From positions 1-64,000 of the forward strand of contig VCJN01000731.1 of the NCBI GenBank assembly GCA_006384855.1: a stretch of 64,000 nt of DNA. The letters are read 5' to 3'. Below are positions 1 through 9,889 of this stretch, one piece after another. The translations under genes were made by a program, and so were the position numbers. This DNA comes from Tetraselmis striata (taxonomy: Eukaryota > Chlorophyta > Chlorodendrophyceae > Chlorodendrales > Chlorodendraceae). Position 1 is the first letter of the stretch, and the number at the start of each line of letters is the position of its first letter. The notes under the pieces were generated by a model. The model was not told the DNA's origin, made no database searches, and worked only from the letters and a program-made list of their open reading frames with translations.

Positions 1-79
1 TCCGAGCGCATCGAATTCTTTTGCTTTCTCGGTAGGTTTTGATGTCCGCTTGGACCTTCGACCTAAAATATCATATCCT

Positions 80-670
80 GTCAGACCGTTTCGTCCCACT
101 GATGACAGACCGTTTCGTCCCACTGATTACAGAACGTTTCGTTCCCACTGATGAAAGACCGTTTCGTCCCACTGATGAGACCGTTTCGTCCCACTGATGA
201 CAAACCGTTTCGTCCCACTGATGGACAAACCGTTTCGTCCCACTGATGACAAACCGTTTCGTCCCACTTGATGACAACCGTTTCGTCCCACTGATGACAA
301 ACCGTTTCGTCCCACTGATGACAAACCGTTTCGTCCCACTGATGACAAACCGTTTCGTCCCCACTGATGACAAACCGTTTCGTCCCCCTGATGACAAACC
401 GTTTTCGTCCCCTGATGACAAACCGTTTCGTCCCACTGATGACAAACCGTTTCGTCCCACTGATGACAAACCTGTTTCGTCCCACTGATGACAAACCGTT
501 TCGTCCCACTGATGACAAACCGTTTCGTCCCCACTGATGACAAACCGTTTCGTCCCAAATGATGACAAACCGTTTCGTCCCACTGATGACAAACCGTTGT
601 CGTCCCATGATGACCAAACCGTTTCGTCCCACTGAAACCGTTTCGTCCCATGATGACAAGGTAGTCCACT
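80..670. repeat. 24-bp minisatellite, array 1
   Basis: About 24 tandem copies of a 24-bp unit that can be read as CTGATGACAAACCGTTTCGT plus CCCA. Single-base insertions and losses (for example CCCC for CCC, or a missing A) break any long reading frame, so the short ORFs here are repeat translations, not genes. The same unit forms a second array inside the intron at 2601-3370. Confidence 0.95.
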
Positions 671-919
671 GATGAAATTTCAATAATTTATGTAACTGCG
701 GTTTAATAATGTAAATGTCTTTAAGTACTGCGCTTCACACTAATATTAAACCACTCCTTACGGCGGAGTACAGGCAGAGGTTCCCCCTGGCCGCTCTTCA
801 CCCCCACCCCCTCCCACCACCAATTAGCATCCTTACTGCTTGCAACAGCTGCCTCGACGGGACGTAATACTACCATGCAGGACCCTGATGCCGCTCGTCT
901 CGTTTGTGTTTATATTCCC
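671..919. other. No gene recognised
   Basis: AT-rich then C-rich spacer between the minisatellite and the 116-bp duplication. No coding or RNA signal was recognised. Confidence 0.5.
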
Positions 920-1157
920 ACTCGTCTGCCTACACCTCGAGCGGTCCTAGATTACAACCGCTTCTACAGGGAACCCTAACCGAACTCGCTAGATCTGGCC
1001 GCATCACGCGTCGAGCAGGCAGGCGGCTACTGTACGCTGCCACTCGTCTGCCTACACCTCGAGTGGTCCTAGATTACACCGCTTCTACAGTGAACCCTAA
1101 CCGAACTCGCTAGATCTGGCCGTATCACGCGTCGAGCAGGCAGGCAGCTACTGTACG
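920..1157. repeat. Tandem duplication of a ~118-bp block
   Basis: A block beginning CTCGTCTGCCTACACCTCGA (about 921) is followed directly by a second copy (about 1041), with only scattered substitutions. The copies end in the CAGGCAGGC(A/G)GCTACTGTACGC segment just before the minus-strand exon at 1172. It looks like a recent local duplication; no function can be read from it. Confidence 0.85.
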
Positions 1158-1171
1158 CGCGCGCAACTCAC

Positions 1172-1232
1172 CTGGGGTGGCGTCGTCCTTGTCTTCCTTG
1201 TCCTTGGCAGGCTCGTTCTTCTTCGGCGCCAT
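1172..1232 (-). CDS. Possible orphan first coding exon (Lys/Asp-rich N-terminus)
   Basis: On the minus strand an ATG at 1232-1230 opens a short charged N-terminus starting MAPKKNEPAKDKEDKDDATP. The frame runs to an AG|GTGAGTTG splice donor at 1171. MAPKK followed by a charged tail is common in ribosomal and chromatin proteins, but the piece is too short to identify. Downstream on this strand lie only the 118-bp duplication and the minisatellite, and no continuing exon was seen, so it is either a gene truncated by rearrangement, a captured exon, or chance. Function unknown. Confidence 0.3.
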
Positions 1233-1663
1233 TCTGGCGGTAGGTAGGTTGACGCGGTAGATGAGCGTGTTTCTTGGTGGGAAGCGGTGAGGGAGAGGTG
1301 GAAATGACGTGGTTTCCGTCTGCCGCCGCTCTGACCCCTGCTGGACCAACGGCGCGCGTGCGCACACTATAGTGTACCTCGTCGTCGTCATCAGGTTCAT
1401 GTATTTTGCACCGCGACGAATATACAGGGCTAACTACTGCGACTATATATTACTATTACTGGAAGATAAAATATTCCCTACTCGAGAGTCATAACGGTAC
1501 GAGAGTACAGTGGCGTGGCAATAATATTCCTTCATGGGATGATATATTCCTTGGATTGGATTCGGGTGTACTTACTAGTATAGAACTATTTCCGACATAC
1601 GAAAGAAGCACGAAATAACACGGTATTTGAGTCATCAATTATTTTGACCCGTACCTGGATATT

Positions 1664-4600
1664 ATGCACCCCGGTCAACGGCCCGTCCGAGAACGGTCAT
1701 CGGCCGTCACTCTTCCTCACCACAGATCACAGTCCTTCACCCCCCCCCCCCCCCACCCACTCGCCCCGCGCTGCATGGCGGCGGTCGAAAGCATGGCCTC
1801 TTCTCCAGGATCCGGCGCGTCGGACACTACAGTTACATTACCGCTGTGTTCGTGCCGCAGTGGATACTCGTGTGATTGCGACGCGCGTGCGAGTGATCGT
1901 AAGGAGCCTGAGAAAAGGAAGTACACGTGGGGCAAGGGCTGCGATGAGGTCGCCGAAAGCGGTAATGGCAAGGTCTCGTCTCTGATCAGCAAGCGCACCT
2001 CTCGCGATTGTATCCGCCTCATGCTCGCCAAGGAGGCTAGCGAGCAGTCGCCATGCTGTTCGCGCAAGTGCGTGCACAAGCTATACACACAGTGCGGAGA
2101 GGCCCTCGTTGATGCCGTGTTGGACCGTGCGTTGACCGTATACTCTGGCAATCAGAACCGCTCCTTTGACCGGCTCGCTCAGGTTCTCAGGGGTGGCTAC
2201 GAGTCGGCATCCGACAAGTTCGATTACATGTTCGATCACGGTGGCTACTTGCGATCTTTCGATCATCGCGGCCCCATCTACACGTGTGGGCGTGCGTGGG
2301 AGGTCTTGCATCAGGTCTCGAAACACAGACGTCTCGTGATCCAGCGGTCGGTGGTGGATAACGAACCCACGTACATCAGGCAGCGCAAGCAATACGAGAG
2401 CAGACAGACCGGACCGAGGGAGCATGTGCGCATGTTTCTCGAGCACTTCTTCTCGGATGACCTCGGTCACGTCGAGATCATGCCTTTTCATGACGGAAAC
2501 AGCGAGACCTTCAAGAAGCACCTACCTCCCTGGATGACCAAGATTTGCGTCTACTACTACTACAAGTCGTGGGCCGAGGACGACAACGCCATTCTCCGTG
2601 GTGAGGCCCATTTTGTCCCACTGATGACATACCGTTTCGTCCCGCTGATGACAGACCGTTTCGTCCCGCTGATGACAAACCGTTTCGTCCCACTGATGAC
2701 AAACCGTTTCGTCCCACTGATGACAAACCGTTTCGTCCCACTGATGACAAACCGTTTCGTCCCACTGATGACAAACCGTTTCGTCCCACTGATGACAAAC
2801 CGTTTCGTCCCACTGATGACAGACCGTTTCGTCCCACTGATGACAAACCGTTTCGTCCCACTGATGACAAACCGTTTTGTCCCGCTGCTGACAGACCGTT
2901 TTGTCCCGCTGATGACGAACCGTTTCGTCCCACTGATGACAAACCGTTTTGTCCCGCTGATGACAAACCGTTTTGTCCCACTGATGACAGAACGTTTCGT
3001 CCCGCTATCGCCAGAACGTTTAGTCCCACCGACGCCGGACCGATTTCGTCCCACTGATGACAGAACGTTTCGCACCGCTCATGGCATACCGTTTCGTCCC
3101 ACCGACCGCAAAAGTATTTGTCCCACATAATTAGCCGATATCGTCCCACTGCAGAGAGAACGTCTTGTCCCACTGCTGAGATACGGTTTTGTCCCACTAC
3201 TGACATACCGTTTCGTCACACTGATGACAGATTGTTTCGCCATGCTGATTACAGAATTATTCACCCACTACCGATATAATTATTTCGACCCACTTCAGAC
3301 CGAACTTTTCTGTCTCGCATTATGAGACCTTATTTGTATACCGACATATCACGCCCCTGCCCCTTTGTAGATTTGGCTACCGAGAGCGAAGTGAAGCTCG
3401 CATCGTTCGACACTTTCCGCCGGACTTGGAAGGAAGACTTCCCGGATGTCACCACGCCGAAGGTGAAGCGATTCAGCCACTGTCCCATATGCGCGGCGGG
3501 CAAAGCACTCAGAGACCAAGCTCGCGAGATTTGCACAAAGGACATGACGCCAGAGGAACGTCAAGTGCACCGTCAACATCAGCAGCTGGTGAGGCGTCAG
3601 GTCAGAGCTGAGCAGAAGGTACACCTCGAGAGAGTGCGCCAGGAACGAAGGGATCTGAACAACGCCGTCTTCCAGTCGCGCCTTGGCCATGGAAACTTCT
3701 TCTTCTTCGAAATTGATAGCATGGACTCCGCGAAGACCCTGCTGCCTCACTGGGTTCGCATCCCCAAGACTGTGAAGCCCGACATGCTCCTCAAGTACCA
3801 CCTCACCTGTGTGAAGTACGACGGATACCGCCCGGACGACATCTACTACTACACCAACACCATCCCCCACGATTCGTCCACGACGTGCACTCTGATATGG
3901 ATCACGATCATGAAGGTGAGCTCGTTAGCCTCCCGATAGGTTCGCCGTGGTTGTCCGGTAGCCATGGACTGATGAAAGCTTGTCTGCGATGCAGGAAATT
4001 CAACACCGTGGTAGAAAGATTCCGTACATCAGAATCCAGATGGACAACACCGTCAGGGAGAACAAGAATAGGAACGTGGCGGCCCTCTGCAATTGGCTTG
4101 TGTCTATCGGCATCTGCGACGTCATTCATTTGGTCTTCTTGCCTGTCGGGCACACTCACGAACGGGTTGACCAGATCTTCAGCCGCATCAGTCTTGCGCT
4201 ATCTCGCAGCTCCGCCTACACAATCGAGGCCTTTCTTGACTTGGTGGCGAAGGCATTCTCGCCCACTCCGGAGATTGCTGAGCTCTCATTCTCCCTCGAC
4301 TTCTCTGAGTGGTTAAGGCCCCATTTCCAAGACCACATTCAGGACATCAGTAAGCCGCACAAATTCGAGTTCACCCGTGACGACGCCGCCGCGTCTGGCG
4401 GCTCGTTGCGCACCGCCTTGTGGTCCAACACACCGCTTTCTGAGCCCGTGCAGATCTTGAAGAGCGCGCCAACTGGGACGCCCGAGATTCGTGCGGGCCG
4501 GCCCCTTTTGTACGCTCTCTGCGACAAAAAGAAGCCCGACGCGGTGAAGGTCCAGAGGTACTTGGATGATTTCAAGAAGGTCAGGTCGTACATCACGGAC

Positions 4601-5643
4601 CTGGCGGTCCAGTGGCACTTCTCCCCAGTCGAGCGCGAGAGCTGGAAGAATCTGCTCGACGACTTGGATGAGATGCAAACTGCTCCTTCGGCAGCTTTCT
4701 CCGGGTTCTGGCCGCAACGGAAAGAGGAAGTTGACGACTTCTTGCGCGAGCACGGGCAGACCGCGCCTGCTGAGGCACGTCACACGATGGCTACCAACGC
4801 AGACCTCAACAATGCCGAAGCCGCTCGCGTGGAAGCCGAGGTTCGTGCTCAAGTGCTTCAAGATGACAGCGCCTTCCGGGGAGTTCACGCCGGCGCCAAG
4901 GAGAGGCTTCATGACAACACATCGCCCAGCGATGCAAAGGGCTCGAACCTCGTTGTCATCGACGTCTCCGATGTGAGTCCCATTGTTTGTCATTTTTGTC
5001 CTTTACGGGACAAAACAATTTGGTTCTTCTACCTTGCTTGTTATTTTGTCCCAGCTGGGACAAAAATGGCGTGGCGTCTCGCTCGGGACTAACATAGCTC
5101 GCGGTCTTGGTCATCGTTAGGTGCATGAGGAAGACAAGTGTCCTGAAACTCTTGGTGATTGGGAGTCGAGATTCGTCATCGGGCTTGTGAAGTCGCGCGA
5201 GACTACCGAAGACACGTTGACCGTGGCCGTATACGAGCCCTTCCATGCCGATGCAAAGGGCAAACCCCTCATGCCCCTATGGTTGTACGCGCAGACAAAA
5301 GGAGGGAAGAAGCCAGTTGACACAAGCTGGGAGAAGTGCCTGACGCTTCCTTGGAAGCTTGTTGAAGCCGTCCCCCTATCGTACGCGAAGGCCATCCACG
5401 ACGCGTCGGGAAGTCGAGAGGTGTTCAACGAGGACGGCACCATGGTCAGAAAGAAGTGGTACGGTAAAAGCGTCCAAGTCGTGAAGACATATGCGCAAAC
5501 TGGGTTGGCAAATCAGCCAGCCACGAAACAACTGCGTCCACGTCATGTCAACCACCCCAGCGCAACGCAAACCCGGCGGAGTCGTCAAGTTTAATGCAGC
5601 CACGAAGAAGGACTTGCTTGAGTTGGGGATGCTCAACGAATAA
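1664..5643 (+). CDS. DUF7869-type transposase-like protein, five exons
   Basis: Inferred exons are 1664-2600, 3371-3915, 3995-4972, 5121-5463 and 5561-5643 (961 codons in all). Each junction keeps frame: introns 1 and 4 are phase 1, introns 2 and 3 phase 0, all GT-AG. Exon 1 carries a Cys-rich segment (CSRKCVHKL) and an EHVRMFLEHFF block. Exon 2 holds CPICAAGKALRD, then a basic helical stretch. Exon 3 holds the family hallmarks IQMDNTVRENKNRN and GHTHERVDQIFSRI, whose spaced Asp residues recall an RNase-H-like fold. The assignment to DUF7869 is from memory of the family; such genes are often multicopy and transposon-like. Intron 4 (97 bp, donor GTAAAA) is inferred because it restores a good C-terminus ending LLELGMLNE; without it the frame stops at 5594. 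The start could also lie downstream, near 1775, or in an unseen upstream exon. Confidence 0.72.
2601..3370 (+). repeat. Intron 1 of the DUF7869 gene, filled by the 24-bp minisatellite (array 2)
   Basis: The donor is CGTG|GTGAGG and the acceptor CCCCTTTGTAG at 3370, with a good pyrimidine run. Between them lie about 28-30 copies of the 24-bp unit seen at 80-670. Copies at 2640-2980 are nearly identical; from about 3000 to 3310 they decay progressively, changing TTTCGTCCC to TTTTGTCCC, ATTTGTCCC and similar forms. The array has no stop codon for about 170 codons in the frame entering from exon 1 and would encode repeats of FVPLMTNR if the intron were retained. Confidence 0.85.
4993..5065. repeat. 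Two TTTTGTCC/GGACAAAA hairpins in intron 3 of the DUF7869 gene
   Basis: The intron 4973-5120 carries one imperfect hairpin (TTTTTGTCC, 5-bp loop, GGGACAAAA) and one perfect 22-bp palindrome at 5044-5065 with arms TTTTGTCCCAG and CTGGGACAAAA. The arms repeat the core of the minisatellite unit (TTTYGTCCC). Confidence 0.85.
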
Positions 5644-5715
5644 ACTATCAGCAACGTCTTGTGGCTAGCTAGCCGCTGGATGTAATAATCATAATAAATA
5701 TTGATTTCATTGCCT

Positions 5716-5740
5716 CATCTTGTCCCATTTTGGACAAAAT
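5716..5740. repeat. Third TTGTCC/GGACAA hairpin, 3' of the DUF7869 gene
   Basis: About 80 bp past the stop codon a short hairpin has arms CTTGTCC and GGACAAAA. It again uses the TTTTGTCC motif found in introns 1 and 3 and in array 1. It may mark the 3' edge of a mobile unit. Confidence 0.6.
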
Positions 5741-6587
5741 GCTCCAAAACCAACATTGGATATGCGTCGCGGCTGGCCTTCATGCTGTTGAATGCTGCAC
5801 TGCACCCAAGGTCTACAAACCCAAGCTACATCACCAGTGAGTCTTAAGTACTGATAGTACACCCGGGAACTAGGGTATAAACAAACCCTACGGTGCAAAA
5901 TGAATTCCACGGCGCAAAATAGGTTAAATTACTGTTAAGCTGCGACAGCATTGACAGCTGGGATGCGGTAAAGTGCGGGCCATATGAAAAGAAGTACTTC
6001 ATGCAGAGGAGGGCGGGGCGCGAAGCAACTATGGAGGCGGGAGGCGAGGCGTTCAACATCGGTGAGGGGGGCTGAGGGCAGCGGCGGTGAGCCGAGCACC
6101 TGCCGCTTATGTGACATGGCTTTCTATGGCAAATCCAGTAAGGGCGAGAAGGGGAAGGGACACGCTCACTAGATGTAATTAATGCATTCACATCTTCCTT
6201 CGCTTCGTCGCCGCTTTCTCTGCCATCTCTGCCTTCACGGCACACGCCTTTGCCTTGGGCAGGTGGGGCTGTGCACGATGGGTTGGTCCATGCATGTCAC
6301 GGTGGTGCGCGATCAAGGTGCTGCGCGTCGTGACTTGGCCAGTCCTGGAGAGCATCACCTTGCCGGACTTGAGCAGGTGCTGGGGCTGTTGGTTGCTGCC
6401 GTTGCGGAAGCCCTCCTTGATCTCCATGTCTGCAGTGCTCCATGCACTGAGCACTCAGTGCGTCAAGGTTGCCATGCAGTTCTATCCATCGGGAAAATGC
6501 CGTCATGCAACTTCATGCACGGAGTGATGTCCTTTGCTGCCGCGATGTTCATGAAGGCTGCGAAGAATACCTCCGTAGCTGCCCGTA
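5741..6587. other. No gene recognised
   Basis: Short overlapping ORFs on both strands have no family resemblance and no splice-consistent partners. Segments at 5900-6150 are G-rich with no repeat. Nothing supportable as a gene. Confidence 0.5.
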
Positions 6588-7640
6588 GCTTGTAGGTCAA
6601 GGTAACTTATTTCGTTGTCGCTGAGCGCCACCTCAAAAACAGCGCGATGACTTCGCCTCCCGTTGTGTTTGCAGTTGGAGATGCGTGCTATCAACGCCTA
6701 TGAGCACTGGACTGTGGGAGGGCCCGATCAACACTGTCTTCCAGCAGGACTTTGTCTTCCCGCCCAGGATTGTGCATGGCAGACTTGTCACATATACATG
6801 GACAGAGGCCATCAGCACTGCTGGCAGGGGGCGGCGGCAAAGGGCCGCCGGTGACGCTGTGCCGAGGCAGATGATCAGGTGATGGGCCACCTGTGTTATA
6901 TATTATTGCTGAAGCATCTTACATGTTGTTGTTGCTTTCCTGCATTTTGCGCTGATGCTGATAGTGCAGCCCGGCACGGGTGGTGCTCTTACTTGAAGCA
7001 CTCCCATGCCTTCGACATCGCCGCCCTCGATGAGGATGATGGCGGTGTTGATGCCATGCAGTAGTAGCATATACGCAGCAACCGTGGCGTGTGTGAATTG
7101 AGCATATCCATATGTTGCGGGAGCCGTTGCGTAGTATGGCAGGCGCATGATACATATAGGCGCCGGTTGGGTCTGGGGTTTCCAAATGTAATGTTAAGCA
7201 ATACTATCTTACGAAACATGGCCAATCTGCATTATGCTTGCACATGCCTGCTTCACTAATTTTCCTGACACACTCACAACATATTTTTTTGATACTGACA
7301 ACATGGGTCAATGTTACGCATGGATGCCGCGGTGTACTGCAGTATCGTCGCGAGCAAGTATTGTCAACCGATGTTGACACAAAAGTTTGCATTTGTCTTT
7401 GCCGTTATACACATATGTACTTTTGTAAATTTAATGTCATTTGTGGTATGTATGTTGATATGCATATACTCTGTTCAGCAATAAGATTAATGTGAAACGC
7501 GTTGTGCATTACATACAACAGCAGATGCATCGTAGTGTCATTGATAATGTTATTGTGACGCCCCGGGTACCGAGGTACCATTACTACTCGAGACTGATGC
7601 AATGATATAAAGTACGTGATGAGCCACCAGCCGCGCGCGC
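6588..7640 (+). mobile_element. Left arm of large inverted repeat (3' end of a Tnp2-like element)
   Basis: This segment matches, in inverted orientation, 12165-11915 and then 9889-9150. It begins with the 3' part of the Tnp2-like gene (peptide pieces CAWQTCHIYMDRGHQHCWQG, compared with CAWQNGDIHM and HQHCWQG on the minus strand near 12 kb) and runs on into the shared 3' non-coding region. It ends near TAAAGTACGTGATGAGCCACCAGCC. Numerous substitutions show it is old. It is a 5'-truncated second copy of the element, on +. Confidence 0.8.
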
Positions 7641-7691
7641 ACTTTCACTCCTCGGCACTTCCTCTTCGCCTATTTATGCTGACCGCTTCGC

Positions 7692-7913
7692 ATGAAGAGC
7701 AGATCGCCCTGCTCGCCCCCCGTGCCACCATGCATGGCCTCCGTAAGCACCTTCCATGCCGCTGCCGGGACGGATGACGCGTCGTGGGAAGATATCATGC
7801 TGCCGAGAGGAGCACGCGAGCCCCCGCCTGTCCCGCGCGGCCCGCCCCTGCGCTACTACCTCGCGACAGTCAACGCCGATGACACGTCGAGAGTTTTTGA
7901 CTGGTCAAGCTGA
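7692..7913 (+). CDS. Hypothetical small ORF, 73 aa
   Basis: The ATG follows CCTATTTATGCTGACCGC, which could be a weak TATA-like context. The product is Pro-rich in its middle (EPPPVPRGPPLRYYLATVNA) and has no recognised domain. It could be exon 1 of a gene continuing at about 8130-8330, where all three frames are open for some distance. It lies wholly in the spacer between inverted transposon arms, so it may be part of a nested element. Weak support. Confidence 0.2.
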   Translation: MKSRSPCSPPVPPCMASVSTFHAAAGTDDASWEDIMLPRGAREPPPVPRGPPLRYYLATVNADDTSRVFDWSS

Positions 7914-8316
7914 ACGGCCCGTCTGCCCACCCTAATTGACCGTGGAGGAGGAGCAAGCTGCCTTGCTTAAATCGATGAAGCCGACGCATGCAGCAAGGGT
8001 TCTTTGCATCCCTAGTGCAAAGGTGCGCTTGCCGGCCGGTTTACCTGCTCATCGTGTAGCTAGCTGCTGATGTTGTCGCTGCCCGAGCGAGTGTCGGCGA
8101 CTTAGTGTTTTTTCTTTCATCACTACCGCAGTCCGGAATCGACCAGAACGGCGCTCCGGTGCAAGACCTGTCTACCGGCTACAGCCCCCCTCCCCCGCTC
8201 GCTCGACGAGCTCATGTTCCCCGTGCGGCTAGATCCCCGGCGCTTCAAGACGCTACTGCGAGGATGCAGGCTGGACGCCAGAGGAAGCAAGCGCAACGGG
8301 AGCGCGCGGCGGCATC

Positions 8317-8538
8317 ATGCCAGCCCCGTCAAACAAGCTCCCTAGCCGCGGGGCGCAGCAGATGGCAGCAGCTGCCATGAATAGCATGCCCGCAGAAGTA
8401 TCTGCGGGCAACAAGGGGCAGTCAGCACCCGAGCCGACAGCGGGCATAACACCACGTGCCGGCGCCAGGAAGAGGCCGGCGGCAGCGGAGCCAGCCGGCC
8501 GTAGGCCAGGGGGGGCGGGCACGGGCCGGGGGCGGTAG
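8317..8538 (+). CDS. Hypothetical small ORF, 73 aa, Ala/Gly/Arg-rich
   Basis: The ORF ends in GRGR before a TAG at 8536. Composition is biased (Ala, Pro, Gly, Arg) and no domain is visible. It may be the last exon of the same hypothetical transcript as 7692-7913; no splice pair could be fixed with confidence. Confidence 0.18.
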   Translation: MPAPSNKLPSRGAQQMAAAAMNSMPAEVSAGNKGQSAPEPTAGITPRAGARKRPAAAEPAGRRPGGAGTGRGR

Positions 8539-9109
8539 TAGACCCATTGTAATTAAATTTCTAGTATTTCCCTAATACTTTATGCAGTTGCCGACGCCTC
8601 CGCCATAATTCCGAAAATATCCGGTGCCTTGACGTTAAATTTGCCAGCTAGGAGTAGGCGCGCCCATGTCCGCTTAACCACACCCCGAAGCTCGACGCTC
8701 ATTGGCCGCTGATCCAGCATGGCACCTCACCTTTATTAAATCACAAAACCAACCGTGACTACCGTGTAATGCATTTTTGCAGCCTTTGTTGTGTATCGAC
8801 CAGTACCCTACTGCCCCGCCTGCTCGTCATCATCACTCGTCATCACGCGGGTATCTTCCGCGCGTACTCGTGAGGAGGCGCGCGCCTAATAGCAGATATG
8901 AAGGGCGGCGATCCCCGTAAAGTACAGTGACTCGTGTACTCGTCTCGTACTTTGTGCACTCGTGACTACCGAGTACCCGCTACTCGCTATAGTACTTTGA
9001 TGCAGGGCTCCGCTGCCGTACTCATCCTTACCGCCAAGTTTAAAGTACTGTGACGCCTAACGTTAGGCGCGATATATACGGGCGACTACTCGCGCCTGGA
9101 AGTCGTTAA

Positions 9110-9142
9110 GCGCGGTTAAGCGGACCCCGTTTCGACGAGTGG
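9110..9142. repeat. GCGCGGTTAAGCGGACCC / TTTCGACGAGT motif, copy 1
   Basis: GCGCGGTTAAGCGGACCCCG followed by TTTCGACGAGT. It recurs at 17393-17425 as GCGCGGTAAGGCGGACCCAG plus TTTCGACGAGT. Both copies follow GTACTCG-rich sequence, which suggests a shared element end. Confidence 0.6.
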
Positions 9143-9149
9143 CTGGTGG

Positions 9150-9889
9150 CTACCACATGAAATCACGTACTTTATACCATTACATCAGTCCCGAGTAGTA
9201 ATGATATCTCGGTACCCGGGGCGCTACAATAACATTATCAATTGCACCACGATGCAAATGCTGTTGTAAGGCACAATGCGTTTCACTTATTGCTGAACAT
9301 ACTACATGTCTATCAATGTACATACCACAAATGGCATGAAATTCACAGAAGCACAAATGTATAATAACCGTCAACGACATATGCGAACTACTTATACATG
9401 TCAACATCGTTTGATGATACATGCTCGCAACGATACCGCAACACATCGCGGCATCCATGCGCAACATTGACCCATGTTGTCAGTGTCAGCAGAATATGTT
9501 GTGTGTCAGGCGGATAAATATTAGTGAAGCAGGCATTTGCAAGCATAATGCAGATTGGCCATGTTTCGTAAGATAATATTGCGTAAGATAACATTACATT
9601 TGGAAACCCCAGACCCACTCGACGCCTACACGTATCATGCGCATTCTATACTACGCAATTGCTCCCGCGGCAGTTGGATATGCTCAATTCACAAACGCCA
9701 CGGTTGCTGCCTATATGCTACTACTTCCCGGCATCAACACCGCCATCATCCTCATCAAGGGCGGCGATATCCTTGGCATGGGAGTGCTAACTTCACGTAG
9801 GAGCACCACTTGTGCCGGCGGGCAGCAACATCAACCTCAGCGCAAGTGCAGCAAAGCAACAACAGGTATATGACGCTATTGCAATAATA
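9150..9889 (-). mobile_element. Right arm of the inverted repeat, distal part
   Basis: This is the reverse complement of about 6905-7640 with many scattered differences, including the shared words GGAAACCCCAGACCCA, AATTGAGCATATCCA and GATGAGGATGATGGCGGTGT. On the minus strand it is the 3' tail region of the Tnp2-like element whose gene lies at 12-17 kb. The arm is split from its continuation (11915-12165) by the 9890-11914 insertion. Confidence 0.8.

Larger units (their letters stand above)
7641..9149. other. 1.5-kb spacer between the two inverted arms
   Basis: This lies between the facing 3' ends of the two Tnp2-like copies. It holds two possible small ORFs (listed separately), a stretch rich in GTACTCG-type words at 8860-9000, and TTCGACGAGT near its right end. 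The words GTCCGCTTAACC (8671) and GGTTAAGCGGAC (9113) face each other, so a small inverted-repeat element may sit inside it. Confidence 0.5.

Noticed and set aside
71-3264. Long ORFs reading WDETVCHQ, GRNGLSSV, GTKRFVIS and FVPLMTNR repeats
   Set aside because: They are translations of the minisatellite in different frames; only exon 1 before 2600 has non-repeat coding text.
80-3300. Hammerhead ribozyme in the 24-bp repeats (CTGATGA and GGGACGAAAC words)
   Set aside because: CTGATGA lies on the plus strand and the GAAAC part on the minus strand, so the core boxes never occur on one RNA; no stems form.
9637-9873. Conserved hydrophobic ORF shared by both inverted arms (YGYAQFT.ATVAAYMLLL)
   Set aside because: Differences between the arms are mostly amino-acid changing, and the frame runs opposite to the transposase gene, so there is no sign of protein selection.
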